64,000 nt of DNA from Brasilonema sennae CENA114 (GTDB taxonomy: Bacteria > Cyanobacteriota > Cyanobacteriia > Cyanobacteriales > Nostocaceae). Below are positions 8,060 to 16,687 of the stretch, in pieces (the stretch's first letter is position 1; each line of letters starts with the position of its first letter). The notes beneath the pieces are model-generated. The model was given only the letters and a program-made list of their open reading frames with translations, ran no database searches and was not told where the DNA came from. The stretch is from NCBI RefSeq assembly GCF_006968745.1, contig NZ_CP030118.1, positions 2,678,654 through 2,742,653 on the forward strand. Direction: 5' to 3'. A program made the translations under genes and the position numbers.

Positions 8060-8767
8060 CTATTCGTTAGCTTTTGGCGGAGCGACTTTGGTATTTGATT
8101 GTTGAGCACGCTGTTCCCGCTTTTTTCGGTCGGCTAAAACCATATCTGACATCGTTGTCAAAGCTTGTGACATCTTCTCTATATTAGAATAATAAATCTC
8201 TAAATCTTTGTTGAGTTTGTCATCAGAGATCTTCAAGCCATTGGCTATTGTTTTTAGTGCTTCGTTGCGTTTCTTTTCGTCCTTCACTAACTCTGGCTCT
8301 GAGTATTCTAATAAAGAGAATAAACCGATCGCGAACAAGCGGCTGTATTTAAATTTTGGATTGTTCGCTATTGCTTGTAAAGAGCCTTGAAAGTCAGCAT
8401 CTCGATTGAGAGGAGTTTGTTGGCTTAACCACGCAGTGAGTTCTGAAGCGCTTATGCTTGTCGCCAATGCTTGTAAACGTTGAGCATCATGTTTGTAGCG
8501 TTGTGGATCTTCTTCTACAGATCGAAGGAGCGCATTAAAAATAGACTCCTTATCCCGTTCTGGCTGATAGCCTTCCATGAAGCGGTCAAAAGCAGTGATG
8601 ACGCCCAAGGCATAAATAGGATCGTAGCTATAATCAACATTTACTGACAGTAGGTGCATTTCCACCATTAATTCTTCCACAACCCGACGATAAATAGTGT
8701 TTATCGGACGGGTATGAAGGTTGTAGAAAGTTCGCTTAGTATCAGATACGGTACGGAGGTTATTCAC
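8060..8767 (-). CDS. thf1: Photosystem II biogenesis protein Psb29/Thf1
   Basis: 235 residues starting at GTG 8767. The N-terminus NLRTVSDTKRTFYNLHTRPI and the following RVVEELMVEMHLLSVN are hallmarks of the Psb29/Thf1 family, which is almost all helical and found in cyanobacteria and plastids. It co-purifies with photosystem II and is known to support assembly/repair and to interact with FtsH proteases. The length is about right for the family; the last 35 residues are a charged coiled tail. It is divergent from the CpcT/CpeT-like gene, with about 200 bases between the two starts, so both photosynthesis-related genes may share a regulatory region. Confidence 0.92.
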   Translation of the reverse strand: MNNLRTVSDTKRTFYNLHTRPINTIYRRVVEELMVEMHLLSVNVDYSYDPIYALGVITAFDRFMEGYQPERDKESIFNALLRSVEEDPQRYKHDAQRLQALATSISASELTAWLSQQTPLNRDADFQGSLQAIANNPKFKYSRLFAIGLFSLLEYSEPELVKDEKKRNEALKTIANGLKISDDKLNKDLEIYYSNIEKMSQALTTMSDMVLADRKKREQRAQQSNTKVAPPKANE

Positions 8768-8966
8768 AAAGCAAATATCAAGGGCGACGTAGTATTATTC
8801 TCTCGCTTTAATGGCACTTTGCCAAGTTTCAGTTTTAAGCGCGAAAACTGTAGTGCCAAAATTACTTTTATGGTGTGCAATTCTTTGAGCACAGAAGATG
8901 TAAGCTGTGATTATAACAACAATTCACCACATTGCACAACCAAATTGCTTGCATGGAATCGTGAAT

Positions 8967-9572
8967 ATGACACCTATGACTTTTCCAGCACAACTACTTA
9001 CCGTAGCTAATTATCTCTCTGGTGAATTTGATAATCGAGAACAAGCTGTTGCAGAGCCGGCTTGGTACGTTCACCTTCGTCTGTGGCACAGACTTGTCCC
9101 TCTTTTTTCAGAAGACAGCGTTACCATATTTGCTGAACAAGCCAATATTGTCAACCTAGAGCGACCCTACCGCCAGCGCATTATGCGGATTTTGCAAGGA
9201 AGTGAGCCTGATGTAGCTCTAAAAATCCAGTACTATATGATCAAAGACCCAAGTACTTTGATTGGTGCTGGTCAAAATCCTGCTTTACTCAACACATTGA
9301 CACCCAATCATTTAGAGTTACTACCGGGCTGTGTGCTTAACCTTACCCAGCAGTTATTAGCCCCCAATAGTTATAAGTTCAACGCTACCCCACCTCCAGA
9401 CACTCCTTGCTGCTTTAGTGTCGGTGGTAATATCGTGCAAGTTTCCTTAGGCTTTGAGGTCACTGATGATAAATTTCTCAGCTACGACAAAGGAATTGAT
9501 CCCACCACTGGAAAAGCCACTTGGGGAGCACTTTTAGGTCCCTACTGCTATACAAAGAGAGAACAGTACTGA
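8967..9572 (+). CDS. CpcT/CpeT-family chromophore lyase-like protein
   Basis: About 200 residues from ATG 8967; GTG 8961 and ATG 8976 are alternatives, and the frame upstream has no clear ribosome site. The segments EFDNREQAVAEPAWYVHLRL, FAEQANIV...YRQRIMRI and LELLPGC follow the CpcT/CpeT (DUF1001) pattern, and the C-terminus WGALLGPYCYTKRE matches the family's end. CpcT attaches phycocyanobilin to a cysteine of the phycocyanin beta subunit, but this copy is clearly divergent from the canonical enzyme, so it may be a paralogue with another substrate or a chaperone role. Divergent from thf1. Confidence 0.8.
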   Translation: MTPMTFPAQLLTVANYLSGEFDNREQAVAEPAWYVHLRLWHRLVPLFSEDSVTIFAEQANIVNLERPYRQRIMRILQGSEPDVALKIQYYMIKDPSTLIGAGQNPALLNTLTPNHLELLPGCVLNLTQQLLAPNSYKFNATPPPDTPCCFSVGGNIVQVSLGFEVTDDKFLSYDKGIDPTTGKATWGALLGPYCYTKREQY

Positions 9573-9602
9573 GTTGTAACGTGAAAATTCTTCTGTTGCT
9601 CA

Positions 9603-9995
9603 TACCAAGTTGCATTCAGAAATAGCATCTAGAAATAGGGGGATGGTAATGCGTGAATTATCTGATCTCCACGCCAGGTGCTACCCTATGGCGCTCCGCC
9701 ACGCCTGACGGCTATCGGGAAGCCTTCTGGCGGGCGTCTACAAGTCGGGAAACCCGGACGTCCTTCGGGGAGAACCTCCGGTTCGGCTGCGCGCTCCCCA
9801 ACGCACTGGCTCCAGTAGATGCTATGGGGGCTTTTGACTACTACACCTCTCCAAAAATGGCTATGAAACCAATACCCCGCGCTTGTACTAAAAATCATTT
9901 TTGGAGAGGTCTACTCACCGAACAGCCAAAATCCGTGTGGTGAGTAAGTGCACTGCTTCTTAATCCAAGCTACTACCTTTGAATGCAACTCAGTA
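9603..9995. repeat. MITE-like element with terminal inverted repeats (copy 1)
   Basis: The left end TACCAAGTTGCATTCA (9603-9618) and the right end TGAATGCAACTCAGTA (9980-9995) are inverted repeats agreeing at 14 of 16 positions. The GC-rich interior differs from the AT-rich flanks and contains nested palindromes. Near-identical ends bracket a shorter copy at 20088-20266. No transposase is encoded; the small open frame inside is not protein-like. It fills the gap between the CpcT-like and STAS genes. Confidence 0.55.
9845..9910. repeat. 15-bp perfect inverted repeat
   Basis: ACCTCTCCAAAAATG at 9845-9859 is the exact reverse complement of CATTTTTGGAGAGGT at 9896-9910, with 36 bases between. 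It lies inside the MITE-like element and would form a strong hairpin in DNA or RNA. It could be a terminator-like structure or the ends of a smaller nested element. Confidence 0.6.
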
Positions 9996-10008
9996 CTAGC
10001 TAGCAATA

Positions 10009-10398
10009 TTAGCTAGCAATACTATCAGATTCACTTTCTAAAGCCTCCTGTTCTGTTTCAAATATTTCAAAAACTGTATCCATCATGGTGACTTCAAACA
10101 CCAATTTTGCTTCTGGATGTACATTACAAATGCGAAAACTGCCCTTAACTTTATCAGCATCGCGCATTCCAGCGACTAAAGAGGTCAGACCGGAACTATC
10201 TATGAAATTGATTTGACCGAGATTCACTACAAGATGACGACTGAGTTTAGAAATACACTCTTGCAACTTCAGACGAAATTGCCAAGCAGTAGTAATATCC
10301 AAGCGACCAGTCGGTGTTAAAACGGTAACAGTTTTCCCCTCTTGGGTAGTATAAGTTTTTTGATCTATGTAATATATCACTGAACTTTCCCTTGACAC
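10009..10398 (-). CDS. STAS-domain anti-sigma factor antagonist
   Basis: 129 residues. The STAS fold is marked by LTPTGRLD at about 27-34 and the phospho-acceptor motif NFIDSSGLTSL at 64-74, with Ser68/69 the likely phosphorylation site as in SpoIIAA/RsbV. Such proteins bind anti-sigma kinases and are switched by phosphorylation. The start is uncertain: GTG 10398 has GAGGA touching it, too close to act, while GTG 10380 has AAGGGA seven bases upstream and may be the true start. No kinase or phosphatase gene is adjacent. Confidence 0.85.
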   Translation of the reverse strand: MSRESSVIYYIDQKTYTTQEGKTVTVLTPTGRLDITTAWQFRLKLQECISKLSRHLVVNLGQINFIDSSGLTSLVAGMRDADKVKGSFRICNVHPEAKLVFEVTMMDTVFEIFETEQEALESESDSIAS

Positions 10399-10724
10399 TC
10401 CTCTATAAAGAGACTACGGTATAGTTTCCTCTTCACAGGATAAAAGCCAAAACCCTTGTTTTTGCGACTCTTCTCCTCGTTTTTACTACTGGAATAAGTT
10501 CCAGACTGAGTGAGGAACCCAAACCTGCGACAAGTTTATCGATGCTGTAGCTTATGATTTAAAAGCTACAACATCAACTGTCATATTTATTGCTAAGTGC
10601 TTCTCTTTAGTAGTCTAACTCACTAAAGAAGTAGTGAGTGCTGAATACTGAGTGTAGAATTTTCGTATTTAGCTTCTCAAGGGAATTTGGAGTTGCAGAT
10701 GATTAATACTTCACTTCTTGGAAC
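10399..10724. other. Intergenic, promoter region of the STAS gene
   Basis: 326 bases between the minus-strand STAS and hemF genes. AT-rich, with no open frame of note, no strong hairpin and no repeat family member recognised. Confidence 0.5.
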
Positions 10725-11789
10725 TCATGATTTCGGACTACTCGGTATCCAGTTTACCCAGTCTTGAGGTTTGAGGAAGATTTCGTACAACTCGGCTTCA
10801 GGAGAGTTTGGTTCAGGTTGATAACCGTATTCCCAGCGGACCAAGGGTGGTAGAGACATCAGAATTGACTCAGTGCGTCCGTTGGTTTGCAATCCAAAAA
10901 TCGTCCCTCGGTCATACACCAAGTTGAATTCTACATACCTTCCCCGGCGATACAGTTGAAAATTTCGTTCGCGATCGCCATATTCCATTTTGTGTCGCTT
11001 TTCAACAATTGGTACATAAGCTGGTAAAAAGGCGTAACCACATTCTTGTGCAAAAGCAAACAGTTCTTCCCAACTGCGTGGTTCTAGTGTACCGACTTGG
11101 TTACTGTAACTAGCTGCAGGACCATCATTCTCAGGACCGCGATACAAGGAACCCCGACCTTCTTGGTAATCAAAAAACAGTCCGCCAACACCCCGCGTTT
11201 CTCCACGGTGTTTTAAGTAGAAGTATTCATCACACCAGCGCTTAAACACCGGGTAATATTCTGGGTGATGAGCATCACACGCTTGCTTTAGTGTTTTATG
11301 GAAATGGACTGCATCTTCGGCAAAGGGGTAATAAGGCGTTAAATCTACACCGCCACCGAACCACCACACTGGACCGGCCTCAAAGTAGCGATAATTGAGG
11401 TGAACAGTTGGTACATACGGACTACGTGGATGTAACACCATTGAGGTGCCTGTGGCATAAAAACCGTGCCCTGCTGCCTCTGGGCGCTGGGCTAAAATTG
11501 AAGGTGGTAGATGAGAACCCCAAACTTCCGAAAAACCGACCCCAGCTTGCTCAAATATTGCACCCTCACGTAGAATGCGCGATCGCCCTCCGCCTCCTTC
11601 TGGGCGTTCCCACGTATCTTCTTGAAATTTCCCTACACCATCCAGTTCTGCCAACGTTTGAGTGATTTTATCTTGCAATTGTTTCATGAACTGACTAACT
11701 CTGGCTTTGGCGTCAGTTGGTAGAGTTTGAGTAGATTCTGCCCGCATTGTTGGAGTTTGGGAGTTGATGACCATAGACTCAAGAACCAT
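10725..11789 (-). CDS. hemF: Oxygen-dependent coproporphyrinogen III oxidase
   Basis: 354 residues, full length. It catalyses the aerobic double decarboxylation of coproporphyrinogen III to protoporphyrinogen IX in haem and chlorophyll synthesis. Family blocks are plain: [17 protein letters not shown] near residue 60, the dimer/active-site segments VHLNYRYFE and [15 protein letters not shown] near 130-155, and [16 protein letters not shown] near 295-310. ATG 11789 gives a slightly long, poorly conserved N-terminus; Met codons at residues 6 and 15 are alternatives. Monocistronic, with a long (736-base) upstream spacer. Confidence 0.95.
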   Translation of the reverse strand: MVLESMVINSQTPTMRAESTQTLPTDAKARVSQFMKQLQDKITQTLAELDGVGKFQEDTWERPEGGGGRSRILREGAIFEQAGVGFSEVWGSHLPPSILAQRPEAAGHGFYATGTSMVLHPRSPYVPTVHLNYRYFEAGPVWWFGGGVDLTPYYPFAEDAVHFHKTLKQACDAHHPEYYPVFKRWCDEYFYLKHRGETRGVGGLFFDYQEGRGSLYRGPENDGPAASYSNQVGTLEPRSWEELFAFAQECGYAFLPAYVPIVEKRHKMEYGDRERNFQLYRRGRYVEFNLVYDRGTIFGLQTNGRTESILMSLPPLVRWEYGYQPEPNSPEAELYEIFLKPQDWVNWIPSSPKS

Positions 11790-12525
11790 TTATTACAATT
11801 TTGGTAAAAGCAAGAATTTTTCAACTGAAAATTTCTGAGCAACTGACACCAGAAAGCAGGCTAAAATTGCCCAATCAAAATATAGTCAAGCATTAATCAC
11901 AACTGACGCACCTGACTACAGATAGTTATTTTCCCTCAAATGGGTGTGTACTTGTGCTTTTATTGATTTTTTTCAAGTTGTTTATGTTTATGTAAAGTTT
12001 TAGGATGGACACAACACTCTGGCAAATAAGTCTATAAGCACTTTTTACCTAGGAAATTTCAACTTCTGTCCAAAGAATAATTTCTGACCACATTAGCAGG
12101 GGGCGCTGATTGATATATATAAGGAAAGTTGTTTTTCGCCCAGAGGATTTCTGATCTGGCCGTCACTAACCAAGTAGTTTCACAAGAGCACTATGTTAAT
12201 TTTTTTTTTGCTGCCCAAATTAACACGCTAGAGTGATAATCGAGTTATGAGCCAGGATTTGAAAATAATGCACGATGGATTTTCCATGAGCAGAGACTTC
12301 CCCGAAAGGCGAACGTATATTAATGTCCCCGGACTCAAAGAGCGTATTTGTTAATCAAAGTTAATGAAAAAGTCTGAGTTACACTTCACTCATCAAATTA
12401 GCATATATATGAAATGGCGACTTACTATGCTGAGGACAATTTTGAAAAAATTTAATGCAAGGGCTGAAGGCAAATGCTGACCATGCCAGAGTTTCCAAAA
12501 AGGTGTAGCGAGGAGAAATAGGAAA
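11790..12525. other. Long intergenic region between hemF and the SRPBCC gene
   Basis: 736 bases between divergent genes, so it carries both promoters. Short hairpins are possible at 12101-12105/12137-12141 (GGGCG/CGCCC) and 12140-12144/12155-12159 (CCAGA/TCTGG), followed by a run of ten T near 12200-12210. That could mark a small RNA, but the helices are short and overlap. No open frame of quality is seen. Confidence 0.4.
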
Positions 12526-13050
12526 ATGGGATCTTGGTTATCCAAATTCGTCCAGCGCAAACGTCGTCGGTTTTGCCTTTCTCTAGTGCGGACTTACCAA
12601 GAAATCAGTTCTGCTTCTGTGGATGAACTTTGGCAAAAAGTGGTTGATATAGCAGATGTTTCTTGGCATCCATTATTCAAAAGCACTAACGTTCCATATG
12701 GATTAGTACCCAAACCTGGACTCATCTATCAAGCGGTTACACGCTTGTCGCCAATTCCGATTCGCATTTTTGTAGAACGCGTCAATCCTAGGGAATTACT
12801 GAGTGTCAGAGTACTAGCAATTCCAGGTGTAGAAGAACGGGTGACTTATAAAGTAGAATCTACAGTCTGTGGCACTTGTTTGTCATATTCTGTAACGTTA
12901 CGTGGTTGGTTGTCGCCCTTAATCTGGTCTTTTTCTCGTCCTTACGCAGATCGCGTAGCACGAGCCTTAGTCCAAGCAGTTGAGGAAGCAACATTACAAG
13001 CGGTATCCAGAAAACGAAAATCTCTCAAAGATGGTTGTTTTGATTGTTAG
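12526..13050 (+). CDS. SRPBCC-family protein
   Basis: 174 residues with AGGA just upstream of ATG 12526. After a basic N-terminus (KFVQRKRRRFCLSLVRTYQE) the pattern EISSASVDELWQKVVDIADV and the later WHPLF segment fit the START/SRPBCC fold, a small-molecule binding cavity used by polyketide cyclases and lipid-binding proteins. The last 40 residues hold a long helix (DRVARALVQAVEEATLQAV) that would cap the cavity, then a basic tail. Ligand and role unknown. A tandem heptamer array begins exactly at its stop codon. Confidence 0.75.
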   Translation: MGSWLSKFVQRKRRRFCLSLVRTYQEISSASVDELWQKVVDIADVSWHPLFKSTNVPYGLVPKPGLIYQAVTRLSPIPIRIFVERVNPRELLSVRVLAIPGVEERVTYKVESTVCGTCLSYSVTLRGWLSPLIWSFSRPYADRVARALVQAVEEATLQAVSRKRKSLKDGCFDC

Positions 13051-13082
13051 TCATGAGTCATTAGTCATTAGTCATGAGTCAT
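13048..13082. repeat. Tandem heptamer (T/G)AGTCAT x5
   Basis: Five consecutive seven-base units TAGTCAT or GAGTCAT. The first unit contains the TAG stop codon of the SRPBCC gene. This is the class of short tandemly repeated repetitive sequences known from heterocystous cyanobacteria. Confidence 0.85.
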
Positions 13083-13236
13083 GAGTAAAAGAACGACTGA
13101 GTTTGGACTCACCGACTACAGATTACTGCCTATTGACTTAAGACTGTGAAAAATTAAGAGTCACTAAAAGTTAAGATTCTAGTAGATAACAAAACGTTTT
13201 GTTAAAAATTATTGCAATCGAAAGACTAAAAACATT

Positions 13237-14307
13237 ATGTATGATGTCCTTGATACTCGTTCAGTCCTAAAAGTGTTGCAACCAGTGCAAGACCCAGAAC
13301 TTCGCAAAAGTCTGGTAGATCTGAACATGATTCGCAACGTCAAAATTGAGGGAGGCAAGGTTAGCTTTACCTTAGTGTTGACAACACCTGCCTGTCCTTT
13401 GCGTGAATTTATTGTGGAAGATTGCCAAAAAGCCGTGAAACAGCTTCCAGGAGTCAAAGAGGTATCTGTGGAAGTAACAGCCGAAACACCGCAACAGAAA
13501 ACTTTAAGCGATCGCACTGGTATTGCTGGAGTTAAGAATATCATTGCAGTTTCCAGTGGCAAAGGAGGCGTTGGCAAAAGTACGGTTGCTGTAAATGTCG
13601 CAGTTGCTTTGGCTCAAACAGGGGCGAAGGTTGGTTTACTAGATGCTGATATCTATGGTCCTAACGATCCCACTATGCTAGGACTGGGTGAAGCCGAGAT
13701 GGTAGTGCGTTCAACAGACAAAGGCGAAATTCTGGAACCTGCTTTCAATTACGGCGTCAAATTAGTCTCAATGGGGTTTTTAATCGACCGGGATCAGCCA
13801 GTCATTTGGCGTGGACCAATGCTTAATGGAGTGATTCGCCAGTTTCTCTACCAAGTGGAATGGGGAGAAATAGACTATCTGATTGTGGATATGCCACCTG
13901 GAACAGGCGATGCTCAACTCACGTTAGCGCAAGCAGTGCCAATGGTGGGAGCAGTTATTGTTACCACACCCCAAAATGTAGCACTGCTGGATTCTCGAAA
14001 GGGCTTGCGAATGTTCCAGCAGATGAATGTGCCCATCATAGGAATAGTAGAAAATATGAGCTATTTTATTCCACCAGATATGCCAGATAAGCAGTATGAC
14101 ATTTTTGGTTCCGGCGGTGGTTCCAAGACAGCCGCTGAGTTAGGAGTGCCATTGCTGGGGTGCGTACCACTGGAGATTTCTACTAGAATTGGTGGTGACA
14201 AAGGTGTACCAGTGGTTGTTGCTGAACCAGAATCGCCTAGTGCCCAAGCATTAAAGGCGATCGCCCTGACAATTGCTGGCAAAGTATCAGTTGCTGCTTT
14301 GACATAA
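13237..14307 (+). CDS. mrp: Mrp/ApbC/NBP35-family Fe-S carrier ATPase
   Basis: 356 residues. Residues 1-85 are a MIP18/DUF59 domain (DPELRKSLVDLNMI), followed by a deviant Walker A motif GKGGVGKS at 108-115, DADIYGPNDPTM around 137-148 and DMPPGTGDAQLT around 218-230. These define the Mrp P-loop ATPases that hold and deliver iron-sulfur clusters. The usual CxxC cluster ligand is not present: the region after ENMSYFIPPD lacks paired cysteines, which I believe is common in cyanobacterial members. It is followed after 107 bases by rodA in the same direction. Confidence 0.9.
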   Translation: MYDVLDTRSVLKVLQPVQDPELRKSLVDLNMIRNVKIEGGKVSFTLVLTTPACPLREFIVEDCQKAVKQLPGVKEVSVEVTAETPQQKTLSDRTGIAGVKNIIAVSSGKGGVGKSTVAVNVAVALAQTGAKVGLLDADIYGPNDPTMLGLGEAEMVVRSTDKGEILEPAFNYGVKLVSMGFLIDRDQPVIWRGPMLNGVIRQFLYQVEWGEIDYLIVDMPPGTGDAQLTLAQAVPMVGAVIVTTPQNVALLDSRKGLRMFQQMNVPIIGIVENMSYFIPPDMPDKQYDIFGSGGGSKTAAELGVPLLGCVPLEISTRIGGDKGVPVVVAEPESPSAQALKAIALTIAGKVSVAALT

Positions 14308-14414
14308 CTTGACAAAAAATTCAAATTTTTGCCTGGTTGGAGTTGCTCAGTCTAGAATACAGATTTTAGGTTATTTTAATTTAAAATCTCATACTTAAAG
14401 TGTAAACGCATACA

Positions 14415-15728
14415 ATGTTGGCAAAACGTTCGCTTCCCAGAGTTAGTTGGAAGTTCTGGGTCAAACCTTGGCATCAAGTAGATTTATTGTTATTTTGTTT
14501 ACCAATTGCTCTCACCATATTTGGCGGTATCATGATCCGCAGTACGGAGTTGAATCAGGGACTCACTGATTGGTGGTGGCACTGGCTCATGGGAGGCATT
14601 GGCTTAATTATTGCCCTATTTATTGCTAGAAGCCGTTACGAAAATTTGATTCACTTGCACTGGATCACTTACGGCATCACCAACTTTAGCCTAATTGCTG
14701 TGATGGTAGTTGGTCAAAGTGCTAAAGGAGCACAACGGTGGATTAACATTGCTGGTATTGCGGTACAACCTTCAGAATTTGCCAAACTAGGATTAATTAT
14801 TACCCTAGCTGCACTGTTACACAAGCGCACTGCTTCTAATCTTGATAATGTCTTCAGGGCTTTAGCAATCACTGCTGTGCCTTGGGGATTGGTCTTCTTA
14901 CAGCCAGATTTGGCAACATCATTGGTTTTTGGTTCGATTGTCTTGGGAATGTTGTATTGGGCAAATGCCCATCCTGGCTGGTTAATACTACTAATCTCTC
15001 CGATTATTGCAGGGATTTTGTTCAGCATATCTTGGCCGTTATCTGAACAACCGATAGTTTTGTTTAATCAACTATCTCTAACAGCCTTAGGGTTAATCTG
15101 GTCAGCTACTATGGGACTGGTTGGATTTTTAACTCTGCCTAGGAAACAAAACGTCATCGGCGGTATAGGCGCGATCGCTCTTAACCTTTTGGGTGGTGAA
15201 TTAGGTATCTTTGCCTGGAATCATGTTTTGAAGGAGTATCAAAAAAACCGACTGACTGTATTCATGAATCCTGAACACGATCCTCTAAACGCGGGATATC
15301 ACCTTATTCAATCGCGCATTGCCATTGGTGCTGGTGAATGGTGGGGATGGGGTCTTTTCAAAGGTCCTATGACACAATTAAATTTTGTCCCTGAACAGCA
15401 TACAGACTTTATCTTTTCCGCTGTAGGTGAAGAATTTGGTTTTATTGGCTGTCTAGTCGTATTGGTTATCTTCTGCTTCATTTGTCAGCGGCTATTACAT
15501 GTTGCCCAAACTGCCAAAGATAACTTTGGCTCTTTGGTCGCTGCAGGCGTTTTGTCTATGATTGTGTTTCAGATGATTGTTAACATTGGTATGACCGTTG
15601 GTTTAGCACCAGTCGCAGGGATTCCCCTTCCTTGGATGAGTTATGGTCGTTCAGCAATGCTAACAAACTTCATTGCCTTGGGGCTGGTAGAATCGGTCGC
15701 AAATTTTCGGCAACGGCAGAAGTATTAG
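14415..15728 (+). CDS. rodA: RodA, peptidoglycan glycosyltransferase of the elongasome
   Basis: 437 residues with about ten transmembrane helices, the SEDS family topology. Diagnostic segments are INIAGIAVQPSEFAKL (about 110-125), QPDLATSLVF (about 159-168), the large periplasmic loop with HLIQSRIAIGAGEWWGWGLF and LNFVPEQHTDFIFSAVGEE, and near the C-terminus PVAGIPLPWMSYGRSAM. The PEQHTDFIF form is typical of RodA rather than FtsW. It polymerises lipid II together with a class B PBP to elongate the cell wall. A hairpin terminator follows. Confidence 0.93.
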   Translation: MLAKRSLPRVSWKFWVKPWHQVDLLLFCLPIALTIFGGIMIRSTELNQGLTDWWWHWLMGGIGLIIALFIARSRYENLIHLHWITYGITNFSLIAVMVVGQSAKGAQRWINIAGIAVQPSEFAKLGLIITLAALLHKRTASNLDNVFRALAITAVPWGLVFLQPDLATSLVFGSIVLGMLYWANAHPGWLILLISPIIAGILFSISWPLSEQPIVLFNQLSLTALGLIWSATMGLVGFLTLPRKQNVIGGIGAIALNLLGGELGIFAWNHVLKEYQKNRLTVFMNPEHDPLNAGYHLIQSRIAIGAGEWWGWGLFKGPMTQLNFVPEQHTDFIFSAVGEEFGFIGCLVVLVIFCFICQRLLHVAQTAKDNFGSLVAAGVLSMIVFQMIVNIGMTVGLAPVAGIPLPWMSYGRSAMLTNFIALGLVESVANFRQRQKY

Positions 15729-15763
15729 TTGTTGAAACTCAGCCCAAAGCAGCGACTGTCTGT

Positions 15764-15790
15764 CCCACTTCTTGTAGGAGTGGGTTTTAT
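15764..15790 (+). terminator. Rho-independent terminator after rodA
   Basis: CCCACT (15764-15769) pairs with AGTGGG (about 15779-15784), and TTTTAT follows at once. It lies 36 bases past the rodA stop. Confidence 0.65.
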
Positions 15791-15897
15791 TAACCCAAAT
15801 TATAGTGGTTAATCAATAGCATGAGTAAATAGTACTAATACAAACGTAGCTTAAGAAAGATTAAGCTATTAACAGGAAACAACCAAGGGAAAAGATG

Positions 15898-16095
15898 ATG
15901 ATCTTACCAGGAGCAACTGTTCGCGTCAAAAATCCACAAGACACCTACTATCGTTTTGAAGGACTTGTGCAACGCCTGAGTGATGGCAAAGTTGCTGTCC
16001 TGTTTGAAGGTGGAAACTGGGATAAACTCGTTACCTTTCGCCTCTCGGAATTAGAAGTTGTAGAAACCACAGCAGGACGTAAGAAAGCGAAATAG
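15898..16095 (+). CDS. ndhS: NAD(P)H dehydrogenase (NDH-1) subunit NdhS
   Basis: 65 residues from ATG 15898. ATG 15895 is an in-frame alternative, but AAGGGA at 15885-15890 is better spaced for 15898. The protein begins [12 protein letters not shown] and contains [20 protein letters not shown] and [14 protein letters not shown], the conserved SH3-like core of NdhS (DUF3252). NdhS forms the ferredoxin-binding site of the photosynthetic NDH-1 complex on the thylakoid membrane, used in cyclic electron flow. The C-terminus is basic (GRKKAK). A heptamer array starts at its stop codon. Confidence 0.85.
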   Translation: MILPGATVRVKNPQDTYYRFEGLVQRLSDGKVAVLFEGGNWDKLVTFRLSELEVVETTAGRKKAK

Positions 16096-16120
16096 TCATT
16101 AGTCGTTAGTCATTAGTCAT
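16093..16120. repeat. Tandem heptamer TAGTCAT x4 at the ndhS stop
   Basis: Units TAGTCAT, TAGTCGT, TAGTCAT, TAGTCAT, then a degenerate TAGTTAA. The first TAG is the ndhS stop codon, exactly as in the array after the SRPBCC gene at 13048. Confidence 0.85.
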
Positions 16121-16145
16121 TAGTTAAACAACCTTGCACCTGTTA

Positions 16146-16625
16146 GTCAGGAGGAGGTAGCGCTATGGGGAGCCAGCGCCCTTCGGGTATCTCCTGCCCA
16201 GACGCTACCTTGTAACTCCCAAAGGGACACACTTGCGCTTACGCAGTCGCCTTTGTCGGGAGACAAGGACTTCGCCGTGCTGTCTTACCGTGCACAGGTT
16301 CGCTCCGTTGAGGCGACTGGTATCGGGTTTCGCGACTTGTGGACGCCCTCTAGGTAGCTTCGTGTAACGTGGCGACTGTCGCCTCCTGGCTAAGGGCTTT
16401 GTTAAGCTAAGTGAATTTTTGATTGAGTGGTCAACAACACACTGGCGCTTTGTTGACCTTACTAATTGCCTTCTGACTTGTGATCCCTTGGGGGTTCGCC
16501 AGTCGCTCATGGGGAGCCAGTACTGTTCAAAGCAGCGTGGCACTTTGTGCCATAGTCCTGGTTTCCCTCTCCTGACCCAGACGCTACTTTGAACACGCTT
16601 GTTCTGGCGTTGGAAACCCCCAACC
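16146..16625. repeat. Composite palindromic repeat region
   Basis: This spacer between ndhS and the HAS-barrel gene is GC-rich and full of inverted repeats: AGGTAGCG (16155-16162) with CGCTACCT (16203-16210), and GTTCAAAGCAGCGT (16525-16538) with ACGCTACTTTGAAC (16581-16594, 13 of 14 match). Both halves share GGGGAGCCAG near their left and CCAGACGCTAC near their right, so two related elements lie in tandem. A related string, CGGGTATCTCCT followed by AGACGC, recurs near 44430-44455, and GGGGAGCCAGTGCGTTGG at about 48020-48040. A long minus-strand open frame here is an artefact. Confidence 0.65.
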
Positions 16626-16687
16626 CCAAGACCGCCCTGGCTCACTTCTGGCTTGGGAATTGGTAAATTCTTCTTTTTGAATTGCTT

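Noticed and set aside
9653..9943. 96-codon plus-strand open frame and its minus-strand counterpart (9686-9898)
   Set aside because: Both lie inside a palindromic GC-rich element, have Arg/Ser/Gly-rich repeat-like composition and match no protein pattern.
12101..12210. Possible small RNA with short hairpins and a T10 run
   Set aside because: The helices are five pairs long and mutually exclusive; the T-run is not directly after a stem. Mentioned only in the spacer entry.
16205..16645. 146-codon minus-strand open frame
   Set aside because: Entirely within a composite inverted-repeat region; Arg-rich and without domain features or a ribosome site.
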